From: Rhizobacter sp.
Lineage (GTDB): Bacteria; Pseudomonadota; Gammaproteobacteria; Burkholderiales; Burkholderiaceae_C
DNA: 14,756 nucleotides
Assembly (NCBI GenBank): GCA_025359585.1
Contig: JANYFX010000429.1
Coordinates: 1-14,756 of the forward strand
Direction: 5' to 3'
Of the stretch, positions 5,453-14,756 are shown piece after piece. Below the pieces are notes generated by a model, which was given only the letters and a program-made list of their open reading frames with translations, was not told the DNA's origin and did not search any database. Position 1 is the first letter of the stretch, and each line of letters opens with the position of its first letter. A program made the position numbers and the translations under genes.

Positions 5453-6763
5453 ATGAACACCCCGAACGGCCCCGAGTCAGAATGGAAGCCCACGCAGGCG
5501 GCGCCTGCGCGGGCGAAGTCCGCGCCCGAGGCCTGGCAGGCCACACGCGCGCAGACATCGCTCGCCACGCAGTTCCTCACCGACGAAGACGACTACCTCG
5601 CACCGGAAAAGCTCGACATCGGTCGCCAGACCGGGACCAACGAGCGTGAGTTGTTCGTCTCCTGCGCTCCGGCCGAAGCGCTGCAGCAGCAGTTCGAGCA
5701 CCTGCACCCCGAATTCATCGCCATTCACGACATCGCCACCGCGTCGTCGCGCAAGCTGCTGGTCGGGATCGCCGCGGCCAGCGGGCGCGCGATGCAAAAA
5801 CTCACGATCCGGCGCCAGGGTTACGGCACGTCGCTCGCATCGATCGAATTCATCGAACTGCCGACCGCTGACGGCTCGCTGCTGCGGGTCTACTCGACCG
5901 AAGTCGATGCCGACACCACGGCGCGTCACGGCATCGCGCGCATGCTGCTGGGCTTCAGCAGGCTCGGCGTCGTGATGGTGGGTGACCTGCCGGGGCATGC
6001 GATCGCATCGGCACTGAAGCCGCTGCAGGAAGCCATGCTCGCCGGCCCCTGGCCGAACCGACAGATGCTGTTGTTGCCACTGGCTTCGGCGAGCACGCTC
6101 GTCTCGCAAGGCATGGCCTTGTCGCGCGAAACCGGCGTGAGCGTGCGCACCACGCCGCAGGTGGCACGGCCGGCCGATGCCTGGGGATTCATCAACGGCA
6201 CCTGGAACCGCCTGCGCGAACAGTCTCAGCCCGACGGGCGTGCGATTCCTGCGCTGGTCAGCACGGCCACCGCTCCGGCAGCCGCAGCACCCAGCGCGGC
6301 CGCTGCAGCACCGCCGCGACCCGCGGCACCGACGCTCGCGATGCGTCCGATGCCGGCCGTACCCGCCGCCGGTGCCCGAGCGCCTGCAGAACCCGAGAGC
6401 GTGCTCGAGCGTTATGTGCACCAGCTCATCGAGCTCAGTGGCATGGTGAGTTGTTGCGTTTTCGACGTGGCGACCGGTCGTGAAGTGACCCACGCTGGCG
6501 CAAGCCCGGGCGCAGCCGATCTGGCAATACACGGCACCGAATTGCTCACGGCCATCGGCGCCACCAGCCGCAAACTCGGCCTCGGCCACACGCTGCCCGA
6601 AGCCGCCATCACACTCGGCTCACATCACCTGCTGATCCGCGCCGTGCCACGCCACCCCGGCCTGGCGCTGCACGCCGTGCTCGACAAGACGCAGGCCAAC
6701 CTCACTTTGGCACGCCTGCAGGTGCTGCGCCTCGACTCGGTGTTCGAAGACGGCGCCGCCTGA
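5453..6763 (+). CDS. Uncharacterised two-domain protein with roadblock/LC7-like C-terminus
   Basis: I do not recognise a named family for the whole protein. It is 436 residues, with no signal peptide or membrane helix. Residues ~40-260 form a mixed domain containing ERELFVSCAPAEALQQQFEH, AMQKLTIRRQGYGTSLASIE and MLLGFSRLGVVMVGDLPGHA. Residues ~268-315 are a flexible Ala/Pro linker. Residues ~316-432 resemble a roadblock/LC7 fold: VLERYVHQLIELSGMVSCCV, FDVATGREV, then HHLLIRAVPRHPGLALHAVL and NLTLARLQVLRLDSVF. Such domains often dimerise and act with small GTPases or as scaffolds; no GTPase gene is nearby. The ATG at 5453 was chosen because the upstream in-frame stretch is unlike a protein and covers the repeat element. 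No strong Shine-Dalgarno is present. It is the only plus-strand gene here and converges on clpB. Confidence 0.75.
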   Translation: MNTPNGPESEWKPTQAAPARAKSAPEAWQATRAQTSLATQFLTDEDDYLAPEKLDIGRQTGTNERELFVSCAPAEALQQQFEHLHPEFIAIHDIATASSRKLLVGIAAASGRAMQKLTIRRQGYGTSLASIEFIELPTADGSLLRVYSTEVDADTTARHGIARMLLGFSRLGVVMVGDLPGHAIASALKPLQEAMLAGPWPNRQMLLLPLASASTLVSQGMALSRETGVSVRTTPQVARPADAWGFINGTWNRLREQSQPDGRAIPALVSTATAPAAAAPSAAAAAPPRPAAPTLAMRPMPAVPAAGARAPAEPESVLERYVHQLIELSGMVSCCVFDVATGREVTHAGASPGAADLAIHGTELLTAIGATSRKLGLGHTLPEAAITLGSHHLLIRAVPRHPGLALHAVLDKTQANLTLARLQVLRLDSVFEDGAA

Positions 6764-6777
6764 AGCGTCAGGCGGCG
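6754..6777. terminator. Hairpin between the convergent gene pair (possible two-way terminator)
   Basis: CGCCGCCTGA (6754-6763) pairs perfectly with TCAGGCGGCG (6768-6777) around an AGCG loop, a 10-bp stem. The left arm contains the TGA stop of the plus-strand gene, and the hairpin ends 11 bp before the clpB stop. No T-run follows on either strand, so it is not canonical. Its place between convergent genes 25 bp apart suggests it helps end transcription both ways. Confidence 0.55.
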
Positions 6778-6788
6778 GCGGGGTGCGG

Positions 6789-9383
<2,595 letters not shown>

Positions 9384-9408
9384 GGGGAAAAACCTCCGAT
9401 TGCGAAGG

Positions 9409-9436
9409 ACTTGAGGCAATCCGCCCGATTTTCAAG
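9409..9436 (-). promoter_or_regulatory. Heat-shock (sigma-32/RpoH) promoter of clpB
   Basis: On the minus strand, CTTGAAA (9436-9430) matches the sigma-32 -35 consensus exactly. After a 13-nt spacer, CCTCAAGT (9416-9409) agrees with the -10 consensus CCCCATNT at five of seven defined bases. Transcription would start near 9402, giving a short leader of about 19 nt that still contains the GGAGG at 9398-9394. The spacing and the identity of the downstream gene support this. Confidence 0.75.
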
Positions 9437-9460
9437 GCAACGATGCGGCTGCCATTTGAC

Positions 9461-9850
9461 TCAGCGCAAGGCGCCTCGAAGCAACCAGAACCCGAGCGCG
9501 GCAGACGCCAGCGAGCCGCACAGGTGCGCAGCCGAGTGCCCCAGCGCGAGCGCAAATTGCCCGCGCTGCAGCAGGATCAGCGACTCACCGGAGAACGAAG
9601 AAAACGTCGTCAGGCCGCCGAGAAAACCGGTCACCAGCAGCAGGCGCAGCAACTCGTCGGGCGAACGCTCGAACCAGGCCAGCGCCACGCCGATCAGCAG
9701 ACCGCCCGCGCAATTGACGAGCAAGGTGCCGAGTGGAAAGCCGGCCCACTGCCCGTTCAGCCACAGGCCGGCGAGCCAGCGCGCGAGCGCTCCGAAGGCC
9801 GCACCGACAGCGACGGCCAGCACATGGGCCCAGGGCAATGCGCTGATCAC
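9461..9850 (-). CDS. crcB: Fluoride ion channel CrcB/Fluc
   Basis: Small dual-topology inner-membrane channel that lets fluoride leave the cell and so protects against fluoride toxicity. It has 129 residues and four hydrophobic helices. Family motifs are present: VGAAFGALARWLAG (~15-28), GTLLVNCAGGLLIG with the conserved Asn at 46, and GFLGGLTTFSSFSGE (~75-89), which carries the two pore phenylalanines at 83 and 86. The start is GTG at 9850, only 5 nt after the moaE stop; no in-frame ATG lies near it. It is the last gene of the hom-thrC-mob-moe-moa unit. No fluoride riboswitch can precede it directly, because the upstream sequence is moaE coding DNA. The clpB promoter begins 24 bp beyond its stop. 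Confidence 0.95.
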   Translation of the reverse strand: MISALPWAHVLAVAVGAAFGALARWLAGLWLNGQWAGFPLGTLLVNCAGGLLIGVALAWFERSPDELLRLLLVTGFLGGLTTFSSFSGESLILLQRGQFALALGHSAAHLCGSLASAALGFWLLRGALR

Positions 9851-9855
9851 GCGGC

Positions 9856-10356
9856 TCAGGCCTTCGGCGCCGGCGGCAACGCCGCGTTGCCGGCCCGCAG
9901 GCCCCAGCGCGCAACGGCCGCGTCGTCGCTGCTGCGGGCGTCGACCCAGCGTGCGCCTTCGGGAGTCTGTTCTTTCTTCCAGAACGGCGCCTGCGTCTTC
10001 AGGTAGTCCATCAGGAACTCGCAGGCGAGGAAGGCCTGGCCGCGGTGCGCCGACGTGACGGCGACCATCATGATCTGGTCGAGGGGCTGCAACAGGCCGA
10101 CACGGTGGATCACGCGCGCGCCGCGGATGTCGAAACGGGAATGCGCTTCGTCGATCATGGTCTCGATCGCACTTTCGGTCATGCCCGGGTAGTGTTCAAG
10201 CTCCATCGCGCTGACGCCGAGGCCGTCGTTGCGGTCGCGGACCGTGCCGATGAAGCTGGCGACCGCGCCGATGCCGGCATCCTGCGCTCGCAGCGCGGTC
10301 ACCTCGGCGCCGAGGTCGAAGTCCTCGGCTTGCACGGTGACACGCGGCACGCTCAT
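9856..10356 (-). CDS. moaE: Molybdopterin synthase catalytic subunit MoaE
   Basis: Large subunit of molybdopterin synthase. With MoaD-thiocarboxylate it puts two sulfurs into cyclic pyranopterin monophosphate to make molybdopterin. It has 166 residues (E. coli about 150). Signatures are GAVASFIGTVRD (~31-42), LEHYPGMTE (~53-61), IHRVGLLQPLDQIMMVAVTS, HRGQAFLACEFLMD and KTQAPFWKKE (~120-129); the last holds the catalytic lysines. The C-terminal tail (RWGLRAGNAALPPAPKA) is longer than in E. coli. The ATG at 10356 lies 1 nt after the moaD stop (TGAGATG), typical of coupled translation. A GTG three codons earlier (10365) is possible but less likely. Its partner MoaD is immediately upstream. Confidence 0.96.
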   Translation of the reverse strand: MSVPRVTVQAEDFDLGAEVTALRAQDAGIGAVASFIGTVRDRNDGLGVSAMELEHYPGMTESAIETMIDEAHSRFDIRGARVIHRVGLLQPLDQIMMVAVTSAHRGQAFLACEFLMDYLKTQAPFWKKEQTPEGARWVDARSSDDAAVARWGLRAGNAALPPAPKA

Positions 10357-10357
10357 C

Positions 10358-10609
10358 TCAGCCACCTGTCACCGGTGGGAAAAAAGCCACTTCGGCGTCT
10401 GCGGGCACCAGCACTTCATCGCCGCACATCTGGTGGTTCAGCGCGCTGCGCAGGGCCCGGTTGCGGGCCAGCGCGGAGGCATAGACGCCGCCGCGCGCGA
10501 TCAACGCATCGCGCACGCTGCCGACCGTCGCATTGGCCGGCACGTCGATGGTCTCTGTCGACCCCAAGGCCTCGCGGATCGAGGCGAAATAACGCACGGT
10601 GAGTTTCAT
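10358..10609 (-). CDS. moaD: Molybdopterin synthase sulfur carrier subunit MoaD
   Basis: Ubiquitin-like sulfur carrier of 83 residues. Its C-terminal glycine is adenylated by MoeB and converted to a thiocarboxylate that feeds MoaE. It starts MKLTVRYFASIREALG, the usual beta-grasp opening, has VSRD-type helix wording (VGSVRDALIARGG) and ends FFPPVTGG. The essential Gly-Gly is at the very end. Its ATG shares one base with the moeA stop (TGATG), and moaE begins 1 nt after its own stop, so moeA-moaD-moaE are probably translated together. moaA, moaC and moeB are not in the window and must lie elsewhere. Confidence 0.96.
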   Translation of the reverse strand: MKLTVRYFASIREALGSTETIDVPANATVGSVRDALIARGGVYASALARNRALRSALNHQMCGDEVLVPADAEVAFFPPVTGG

Positions 10610-11856
10610 CAGGACAATTCGTTGAAGGCGAGAAAGCGTACCGCATCGCCGCGCTGGATGGCCTGCCCGCTCGGGTTGTCGACTAGGCCGTCGCCCCAGA
10701 CCGCCGAGGTCAGTACGCCCGAACTCTGGTTCGGGAACAGGTCGAGCCCGCCCGCTTCGTTGCGGCGCGCGCGCAGGAACTCGCGGCGTTTGTCGGGGCG
10801 CGGCCAGTCGAAATCGGCGCGCAGATTCGCGGCCCGCGCTTGAAGCTCGCTCGCGCCCTGCAGGCGCAGCAGCACCGGCCGCACCATCAGCAAAAAGGTG
10901 ACGAAGCTCGACACCGGGTTGCCCGGCAAACCGACGATGTAGGCCGCCGACCCGTCGGGGCGGTTCACCTCGCCGAAGGCCAGCGGCTTGCCCGGTTTGA
11001 TCGCGATCTGCCACAGCTCGATGCGACCTTCGGCTTGCACCGCCGGCCGCAGGTGATCTTCTTCACCGACCGAGACGCCGCCCGAGGTGACGATCAGGTC
11101 GTTGCCCAGCGCGGCGCGGCGCAGCGCTTCGCGCGTGGCGGCCAGGTTGTCGGGCACGATGCCGAGGTCGCTGCAATCGCAGCCCATGGCCTGGATCAAG
11201 GCGCGCAAGGTGAAGCGGTTCGAGTTGTAGATCGCACCGGGTTTGAGCGGCTCGCCGGGCATCACGAGTTCGTCACCGGTGGAGAACAGCGCCACGCGCG
11301 GGCGGCGCATCACTTGCAGCGTGGCCGCACCGACCGACGCAGCGAGGCCAAGCGCCTGGGGTGTGAGGCGCGTGCCTGCGGTCAATACGACCTGGCCTTG
11401 CTGCACGTCTTCACCGCGCCGCCGGATCCATTGGCCCGACGCCGGCACCACATCGACCCGCACGCCCTCACCCAAGGCTTCGCACTGCTCCTGCATCACC
11501 ACTGCGTCGGCACCGGCCGGCACTTGCGCGCCAGTGAAGATGCGCGCCGCTGTCCCCGGCTGCAACGCTGAGCCGACCACACCGGCCGGGATGCGCTGGC
11601 CGACCGGCAGCACCGTGCCTGCCGCCGGCACATCGGCGCAGCGCATCGCGTAACCGTCCATCGAGGTGTTGTCGGCGGGCGGCACGTCGAGCCCGGAACG
11701 CACGTCTTCGCTCAGCACGCGGCCGAGCGCGTCGAAGGTGGACAGCGCCTGGAGTTCAGTCGCCGGCAGCGGCCGGACGGCGCCGAGCAATCGGCTCAGG
11801 GCTTCGTCCAGCGTCAACATCGGTGGCCGGCTCGGTGAAGGGGGAGATGTACTCAT
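10609..11856 (-). CDS. moeA: Molybdopterin molybdenumtransferase MoeA
   Basis: Inserts molybdate into adenylated molybdopterin, the last common step of molybdenum cofactor synthesis. It has 415 residues from the ATG at 11856 (E. coli 411). Motifs from N to C: SMDGYAMR (65-72), IFTGAQVPAGADAVVMQ (~106-122), TGDEL (193-197) with KPGAIYNSN, TSGGVSVGEEDH (257-268) of the molybdopterin-binding domain, KPGKPLAFG (287-295) and GLPGNPVSS (309-317). A C-terminal domain IV follows. The start lies inside mobB, overlapping it by 101 nt. A second ATG at 11820 would give 403 residues and a 65-nt overlap, and neither has a strong Shine-Dalgarno. The stop overlaps the moaD ATG by one base. Confidence 0.95.
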   Translation of the reverse strand: MSTSPPSPSRPPMLTLDEALSRLLGAVRPLPATELQALSTFDALGRVLSEDVRSGLDVPPADNTSMDGYAMRCADVPAAGTVLPVGQRIPAGVVGSALQPGTAARIFTGAQVPAGADAVVMQEQCEALGEGVRVDVVPASGQWIRRRGEDVQQGQVVLTAGTRLTPQALGLAASVGAATLQVMRRPRVALFSTGDELVMPGEPLKPGAIYNSNRFTLRALIQAMGCDCSDLGIVPDNLAATREALRRAALGNDLIVTSGGVSVGEEDHLRPAVQAEGRIELWQIAIKPGKPLAFGEVNRPDGSAAYIVGLPGNPVSSFVTFLLMVRPVLLRLQGASELQARAANLRADFDWPRPDKRREFLRARRNEAGGLDLFPNQSSGVLTSAVWGDGLVDNPSGQAIQRGDAVRFLAFNELS

Positions 11857-12358
11857 AACGTCCAGAGTTGGCCAACAGAAACTCGGCGACCGCATCGGCG
11901 CTGTTGAGGTCGAGCACGGGCAAGCCGGTGGCTTGCGGCAGCAGCGCCGGCGTGTCGGTGCAGACCGCCACGACGAAGGGATCGTCAGGGTACTGCGCGG
12001 GCTGGCCGGTGGAGGCGCGCCAGATCTCGATCTTCGGCAACGACGCGTGCTTGAAACCTTCAACCAGCACCCAGTCGCAGTCGTACAACTCGTTGATGAG
12101 TTGGTCTACGGTGGGTGCGGCATGGACTTCGAACTCGCGGATCTTCGCGAGGCGTCGATCCGAGGCGATCACGACTTCGAAAGCGCCGGCCTCGCGGTGC
12201 CGCCAGGAGTCCTTGCCTTCGTGGTCGATGTCGAACGTGTGGTGAGCGTGTTTGACGACCGACACACGCTGCCCCGCCAGCTTCAGCCTGACGATGAGCT
12301 TTTCGACCAGCGTGGTCTTGCCCGAACCCGAATACCCACTGAACCCGACGACCTTCAT
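11756..12358 (-). CDS. mobB: Molybdopterin-guanine dinucleotide biosynthesis adaptor MobB
   Basis: GTP-binding P-loop protein that assists MobA in making the guanine dinucleotide form of the molybdenum cofactor; it is not essential in E. coli. It has 200 residues. The start MKVVGFSGYSGSGKTTLVEK holds the Walker A at 8-15. VVKHAHHTFDIDHEGKDSWR with REAGA is the MobB signature, and DWVLVEGFKHASLPKIEIWR is the third motif. The ATG (12358) directly abuts the thrC stop (TGAATG). The last ~30 residues (PFTEPATDVDAGRSPEPIAR and on) are low-complexity, exceed the E. coli length and overlap the start of moeA. mobA is not in the window. Confidence 0.95.
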   Translation of the reverse strand: MKVVGFSGYSGSGKTTLVEKLIVRLKLAGQRVSVVKHAHHTFDIDHEGKDSWRHREAGAFEVVIASDRRLAKIREFEVHAAPTVDQLINELYDCDWVLVEGFKHASLPKIEIWRASTGQPAQYPDDPFVVAVCTDTPALLPQATGLPVLDLNSADAVAEFLLANSGRYEYISPFTEPATDVDAGRSPEPIARRRPAAAGD

Positions 12359-13765
12359 TCAGGCATTCTCGACAATGAAGCGCTTCACCGCCTGCACGTC
12401 GGCCGCCATCTCCACAAAACGTTTGGGGAGTTGTTCGATGCCCCGCATGGCGGCCGGGCGATCGGGCTCGCGGCCGATTGCTTCGACGATGGTCTCGGCG
12501 AACTTGGCGGGCAGCGCCGTTTCGAGCACGATCGTCGGCGTGCCCGGCACGAGGTGTTCGCGCCCGACTTTCAAACCATCGGCGGTGTGCGTGTCAATCA
12601 CGGTGCCGAAGTGTGCATGCGTGTCGCGGATCGTCGCCAAGCGGTCTGCGTGCGTGCTGCTGCCGGAGACAAAACCGTAGTCACCGCTGCGGGCGAATTC
12701 CGCGGCCGTCAGCGTGAAAGCGCCGCTCCGGTCGAGCTCCTGCTTGAACAGCGCGTGCGTGCGTTGCGCGTCGCGGCCGAGCAGGTCGAACACAAAACGT
12801 TCGAAGTTCGACGCCTTGGAAATGTCCATCGACGGGCTCGAGGTCTCGTGCGTTTCGGCGCTGCTGCGCACGCGGTAGGTGCCGGTGCGGAAGAACTCGT
12901 CGAGCACGTTGTTCTCGTTGGTGGCGAGCACGAGGCGTTTGATCGGCAGGCCCATCATGCGTGCCACATGGCCGGCGCAGATGTTGCCGAAGTTGCCCGA
13001 GGGCACGGCGAACGTCACCTGCTCGTCGTTGGTCTTCGTGGCCTGGAAGTAGCCGGCGAAGTAGTAGACGACCTGCGCCAGCAAACGCGCCCAGTTGATC
13101 GAGTTCACGGTGCCGATGCGGTGGGCGCGCTTGAATTCCAGGTCGTTGGAAACCGCCTTGACGATGTCCTGGCAGTCGTCGAAGACACCAACGACTGCGA
13201 TGTTGTGGATGTTCTTGTCTTGCAGGCTGAACATCTGCGCCTGCTGGAACGGGCTCATGCGGCCCTTGGGTGAGAGCATGAAGACGTTGACGCCGGCCTT
13301 GCCACGCATCGCGTATTCCGCGGCGCTGCCAGTGTCGCCCGAGGTTGCGCCGAGGATGTTGAGCGACTGGCCACGCCGCGCGAGTTCGTACTCGAACAGG
13401 TTGCCGAGCAACTGCATCGCCATGTCCTTGAAGGCCAGCGTCGGGCCGTTCGACAGGGCTTCGAGGTAGACGCCGGGCTCCAGCGGGCGCAGCGGCACGA
13501 TCAGGTCGGTGCCGAAGGCTTCTTTCGTGTAGGTCTTCGTGACCAACGCGCGCAGGTCGGCGGCCGGAATGTCGTCGATGAAGAGCGACAGGATTTCGAA
13601 CGCCAGCTCGTGGTACTTCAGCCCACGCCAGCGCGCGAGCGTGGCGGCGGCTATCTTCGGGTAATGCGTCGGCAGGTAAAGCCCGCCGTCGGGCGCCAGC
13701 CCTTCGAGCAGGATCTCGCAGAAGGCGCGTTCGGTCTTGTCGCCGCGCGTGCTGATGTACTTCAA
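12359..13765 (-). CDS. thrC: Threonine synthase (TTG start)
   Basis: PLP enzyme that converts O-phosphohomoserine to threonine in the cytoplasm. It has 468 residues, the length of the long proteobacterial class. It begins MKYISTRGDKTERAFCEILL, then LEGLAPDGGLYLP. The PLP lysine is K113 in GPTLAFKDMAMQ. The phosphate-binding loop is GATSGDTGS (139-147), and PSGNFGN (255-261) is also diagnostic. The start codon is TTG (13765-13763); no usable ATG occurs before residue 115, and the N-terminus is well conserved from this point. The TTG overlaps the hom stop as TTGA, and AAGGA lies 9 nt upstream. hom supplies its pathway intermediate, homoserine; homoserine kinase (thrB) is not in the window. Confidence 0.96.
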   Translation of the reverse strand: MKYISTRGDKTERAFCEILLEGLAPDGGLYLPTHYPKIAAATLARWRGLKYHELAFEILSLFIDDIPAADLRALVTKTYTKEAFGTDLIVPLRPLEPGVYLEALSNGPTLAFKDMAMQLLGNLFEYELARRGQSLNILGATSGDTGSAAEYAMRGKAGVNVFMLSPKGRMSPFQQAQMFSLQDKNIHNIAVVGVFDDCQDIVKAVSNDLEFKRAHRIGTVNSINWARLLAQVVYYFAGYFQATKTNDEQVTFAVPSGNFGNICAGHVARMMGLPIKRLVLATNENNVLDEFFRTGTYRVRSSAETHETSSPSMDISKASNFERFVFDLLGRDAQRTHALFKQELDRSGAFTLTAAEFARSGDYGFVSGSSTHADRLATIRDTHAHFGTVIDTHTADGLKVGREHLVPGTPTIVLETALPAKFAETIVEAIGREPDRPAAMRGIEQLPKRFVEMAADVQAVKRFIVENA

Positions 13766-14756
13766 CTCAGTTCTTCCTTGCGGATGCGCACGATAGTCGC
13801 GAGCACGGTCGGCAGCGCCTGCATCTGCGCGATGGCTTCGTTCATGCGGCCTTCGACCGTGTCGTGCGTCAGGATGATCACGTCGGTCTGGGCTTCGCCC
13901 TCGGCCGACTCGCGCTGCAGCAGCGCGTCGATCGAGATGTCACGCTCGGCCAGAATGCCGGTGATGCGTGCGAGCACCCCCGCCTGATCAGCGACCTGCA
14001 AGCGCAGGTAATACGCGGTCACGACTTCGTCGATCGGCAGTATGCGCGTGTCGTGCAGCTCGCCGGGCTGGAAGGCCAGGTGCGGCACACGGTGGCCGGG
14101 GTCGGCTGTGTGCAAGCGGGTGATGTCGACCAGGTCGGCGATCACGGCCGAGGCGGTCGGCTCGGAGCCCGCGCCCTTGCCGTAGTAGAGCGTCGTGCCG
14201 ACGGCATCGCCCTGCACCACCACCGCGTTCATCGCGCCTTCCACGTTCGCGATCAAGCGCTTGGCCGGCACCAGTGTCGGGTGCACGCGCAGCTCGATGC
14301 CGTCAGTGCGGCGCTTCGTGATGCCCAGCAGCTTGATGCGGTAGCCGAGCTGCTCGGCATAGCGGATGTCGGCCGCGTTGAGTTTGGTGATGCCCTCGAC
14401 GTGGGCCTTGTCGAACTGCACCGGCGTGCCGAAGGCGATGGCGCTCATGATGGTCGCCTTGTGGGCCGCGTCCACGCCTTCGATGTCGAAGGTCGGGTCG
14501 GCCTCGGCATAACCGAGGCGCTGCGCTTCTTTCAGCACCACGTCGAAGTCCAGCCCCTTGGCGCGCATCTCCGAGAGGATGAAGTTGGTGGTGCCGTTGA
14601 TGATCCCGGCGATCCACTCGATGCGGTTCGCGGTCAGGCCTTCGCGCAGCGCCTTGATGATCGGAATGCCGCCGGCCACCGCCGCTTCGAAGGCCACGAC
14701 CACGCCCTTCTCGCGCGCCGCCGCGAAGATCTCGGTGCCGTGCACCGCGAGCAGCG
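13762..14756 (-). CDS. hom: Homoserine dehydrogenase (3' part, runs off window)
   Basis: Reduces aspartate semialdehyde to homoserine with NAD(P)H, the branch point to threonine and methionine. The N-terminal nucleotide-binding domain lies beyond the right edge; about 331 residues are visible. The first readable residues are LLAVHGTEIFAAAREKG, followed by FEAAVAGGIPIIKALREGL and IAGIINGTTNFILSEM, the catalytic-domain signature. GVDAAHKATIMSAIAFG places an Asp and a Lys four residues apart, as in the active site of characterised enzymes. The C-terminal ~85 residues (YYLRLQVADQAGVLARITGI onward) form an ACT domain, which in this family often mediates feedback inhibition by threonine. It ends RIRKEELS. 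Its stop overlaps the thrC TTG start. Confidence 0.97.
   Translation of the reverse strand, partial: LLAVHGTEIFAAAREKGVVVAFEAAVAGGIPIIKALREGLTANRIEWIAGIINGTTNFILSEMRAKGLDFDVVLKEAQRLGYAEADPTFDIEGVDAAHKATIMSAIAFGTPVQFDKAHVEGITKLNAADIRYAEQLGYRIKLLGITKRRTDGIELRVHPTLVPAKRLIANVEGAMNAVVVQGDAVGTTLYYGKGAGSEPTASAVIADLVDITRLHTADPGHRVPHLAFQPGELHDTRILPIDEVVTAYYLRLQVADQAGVLARITGILAERDISIDALLQRESAEGEAQTDVIILTHDTVEGRMNEAIAQMQALPTVLATIVRIRKEELS
13775..13779 (-). promoter_or_regulatory. Shine-Dalgarno that fixes the thrC TTG start
   Basis: The minus strand carries AAGGA (13779-13775) inside the last codons of hom, 9 nt before the TTG at 13765. It is the only good ribosome-binding match near the conserved N-terminus of threonine synthase and so supports the rare start codon. 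Placed in hom coding sequence, it fits translational coupling. Confidence 0.6.

Noticed and set aside
9384..9419. Earlier in-frame start for clpB adding 12 residues.
   Set aside because: It would begin inside the sigma-32 promoter, upstream of the predicted transcript start. MRIDKLTTKF is the family N-terminus and has GGAGG before it.
9851..9900. Fluoride riboswitch in front of crcB.
   Set aside because: The sequence is moaE coding DNA up to 5 nt before the crcB start, and no riboswitch-like fold was recognised.
11666..13273. Plus-strand open frame of about 535 codons opposite moeA, mobB and thrC.
   Set aside because: It lies over three conserved genes and shows no family signature.

Overview
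The window is about 14.8 kb of GC-rich chromosome that reads as a betaproteobacterium of the order Burkholderiales, probably near the Rubrivivax/Leptothrix/Ideonella group. That placement rests on gene order and protein wording and is an inference. No mobile element, CRISPR array, rRNA or tRNA is visible. Sixteen coding regions are supported; fifteen lie on the minus strand and one on the plus strand. dnaB and hom run off the two ends.

Region 1 (1-2722, minus) is the ribosomal and primosome cluster rpsF-priB-rpsR-rplI, followed by dnaB. A perfect TATAAT -10 element and a leader of about 110 nt precede rpsF. A textbook intrinsic terminator (1011-1041) closes the cluster after rplI, so dnaB probably has its own promoter in 926-1010. 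Region 2 (2752-5193, minus) is a two-gene transport unit: a small two-helix membrane protein (DUF4212 type) and a large sodium:solute symporter with a long charged insert and a canonical EF-hand loop. Region 3 (5453-6763, plus) is an uncharacterised two-domain protein with a roadblock/LC7-like C-terminal half. A repeat-based possible operator lies in front of it.

Region 4 (6789-9436, minus) is clpB with a good heat-shock (sigma-32) promoter. Region 5 (9461-14756, minus) is a tightly packed unit, hom-thrC-mobB-moeA-moaD-moaE-crcB. Every junction overlaps, abuts, or is separated by at most 5 nt. It joins the two threonine-branch enzymes to molybdenum-cofactor genes and a fluoride channel. The thrC start is TTG, overlapping the hom stop.

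Most of the window is conserved housekeeping sequence. I see no convincing new multi-gene system. The best leads are the roadblock-like protein with its repeat element, the EF-hand and insert in the symporter, the TTG-coupled thrC, and the DnaA-box-like sites before dnaB.
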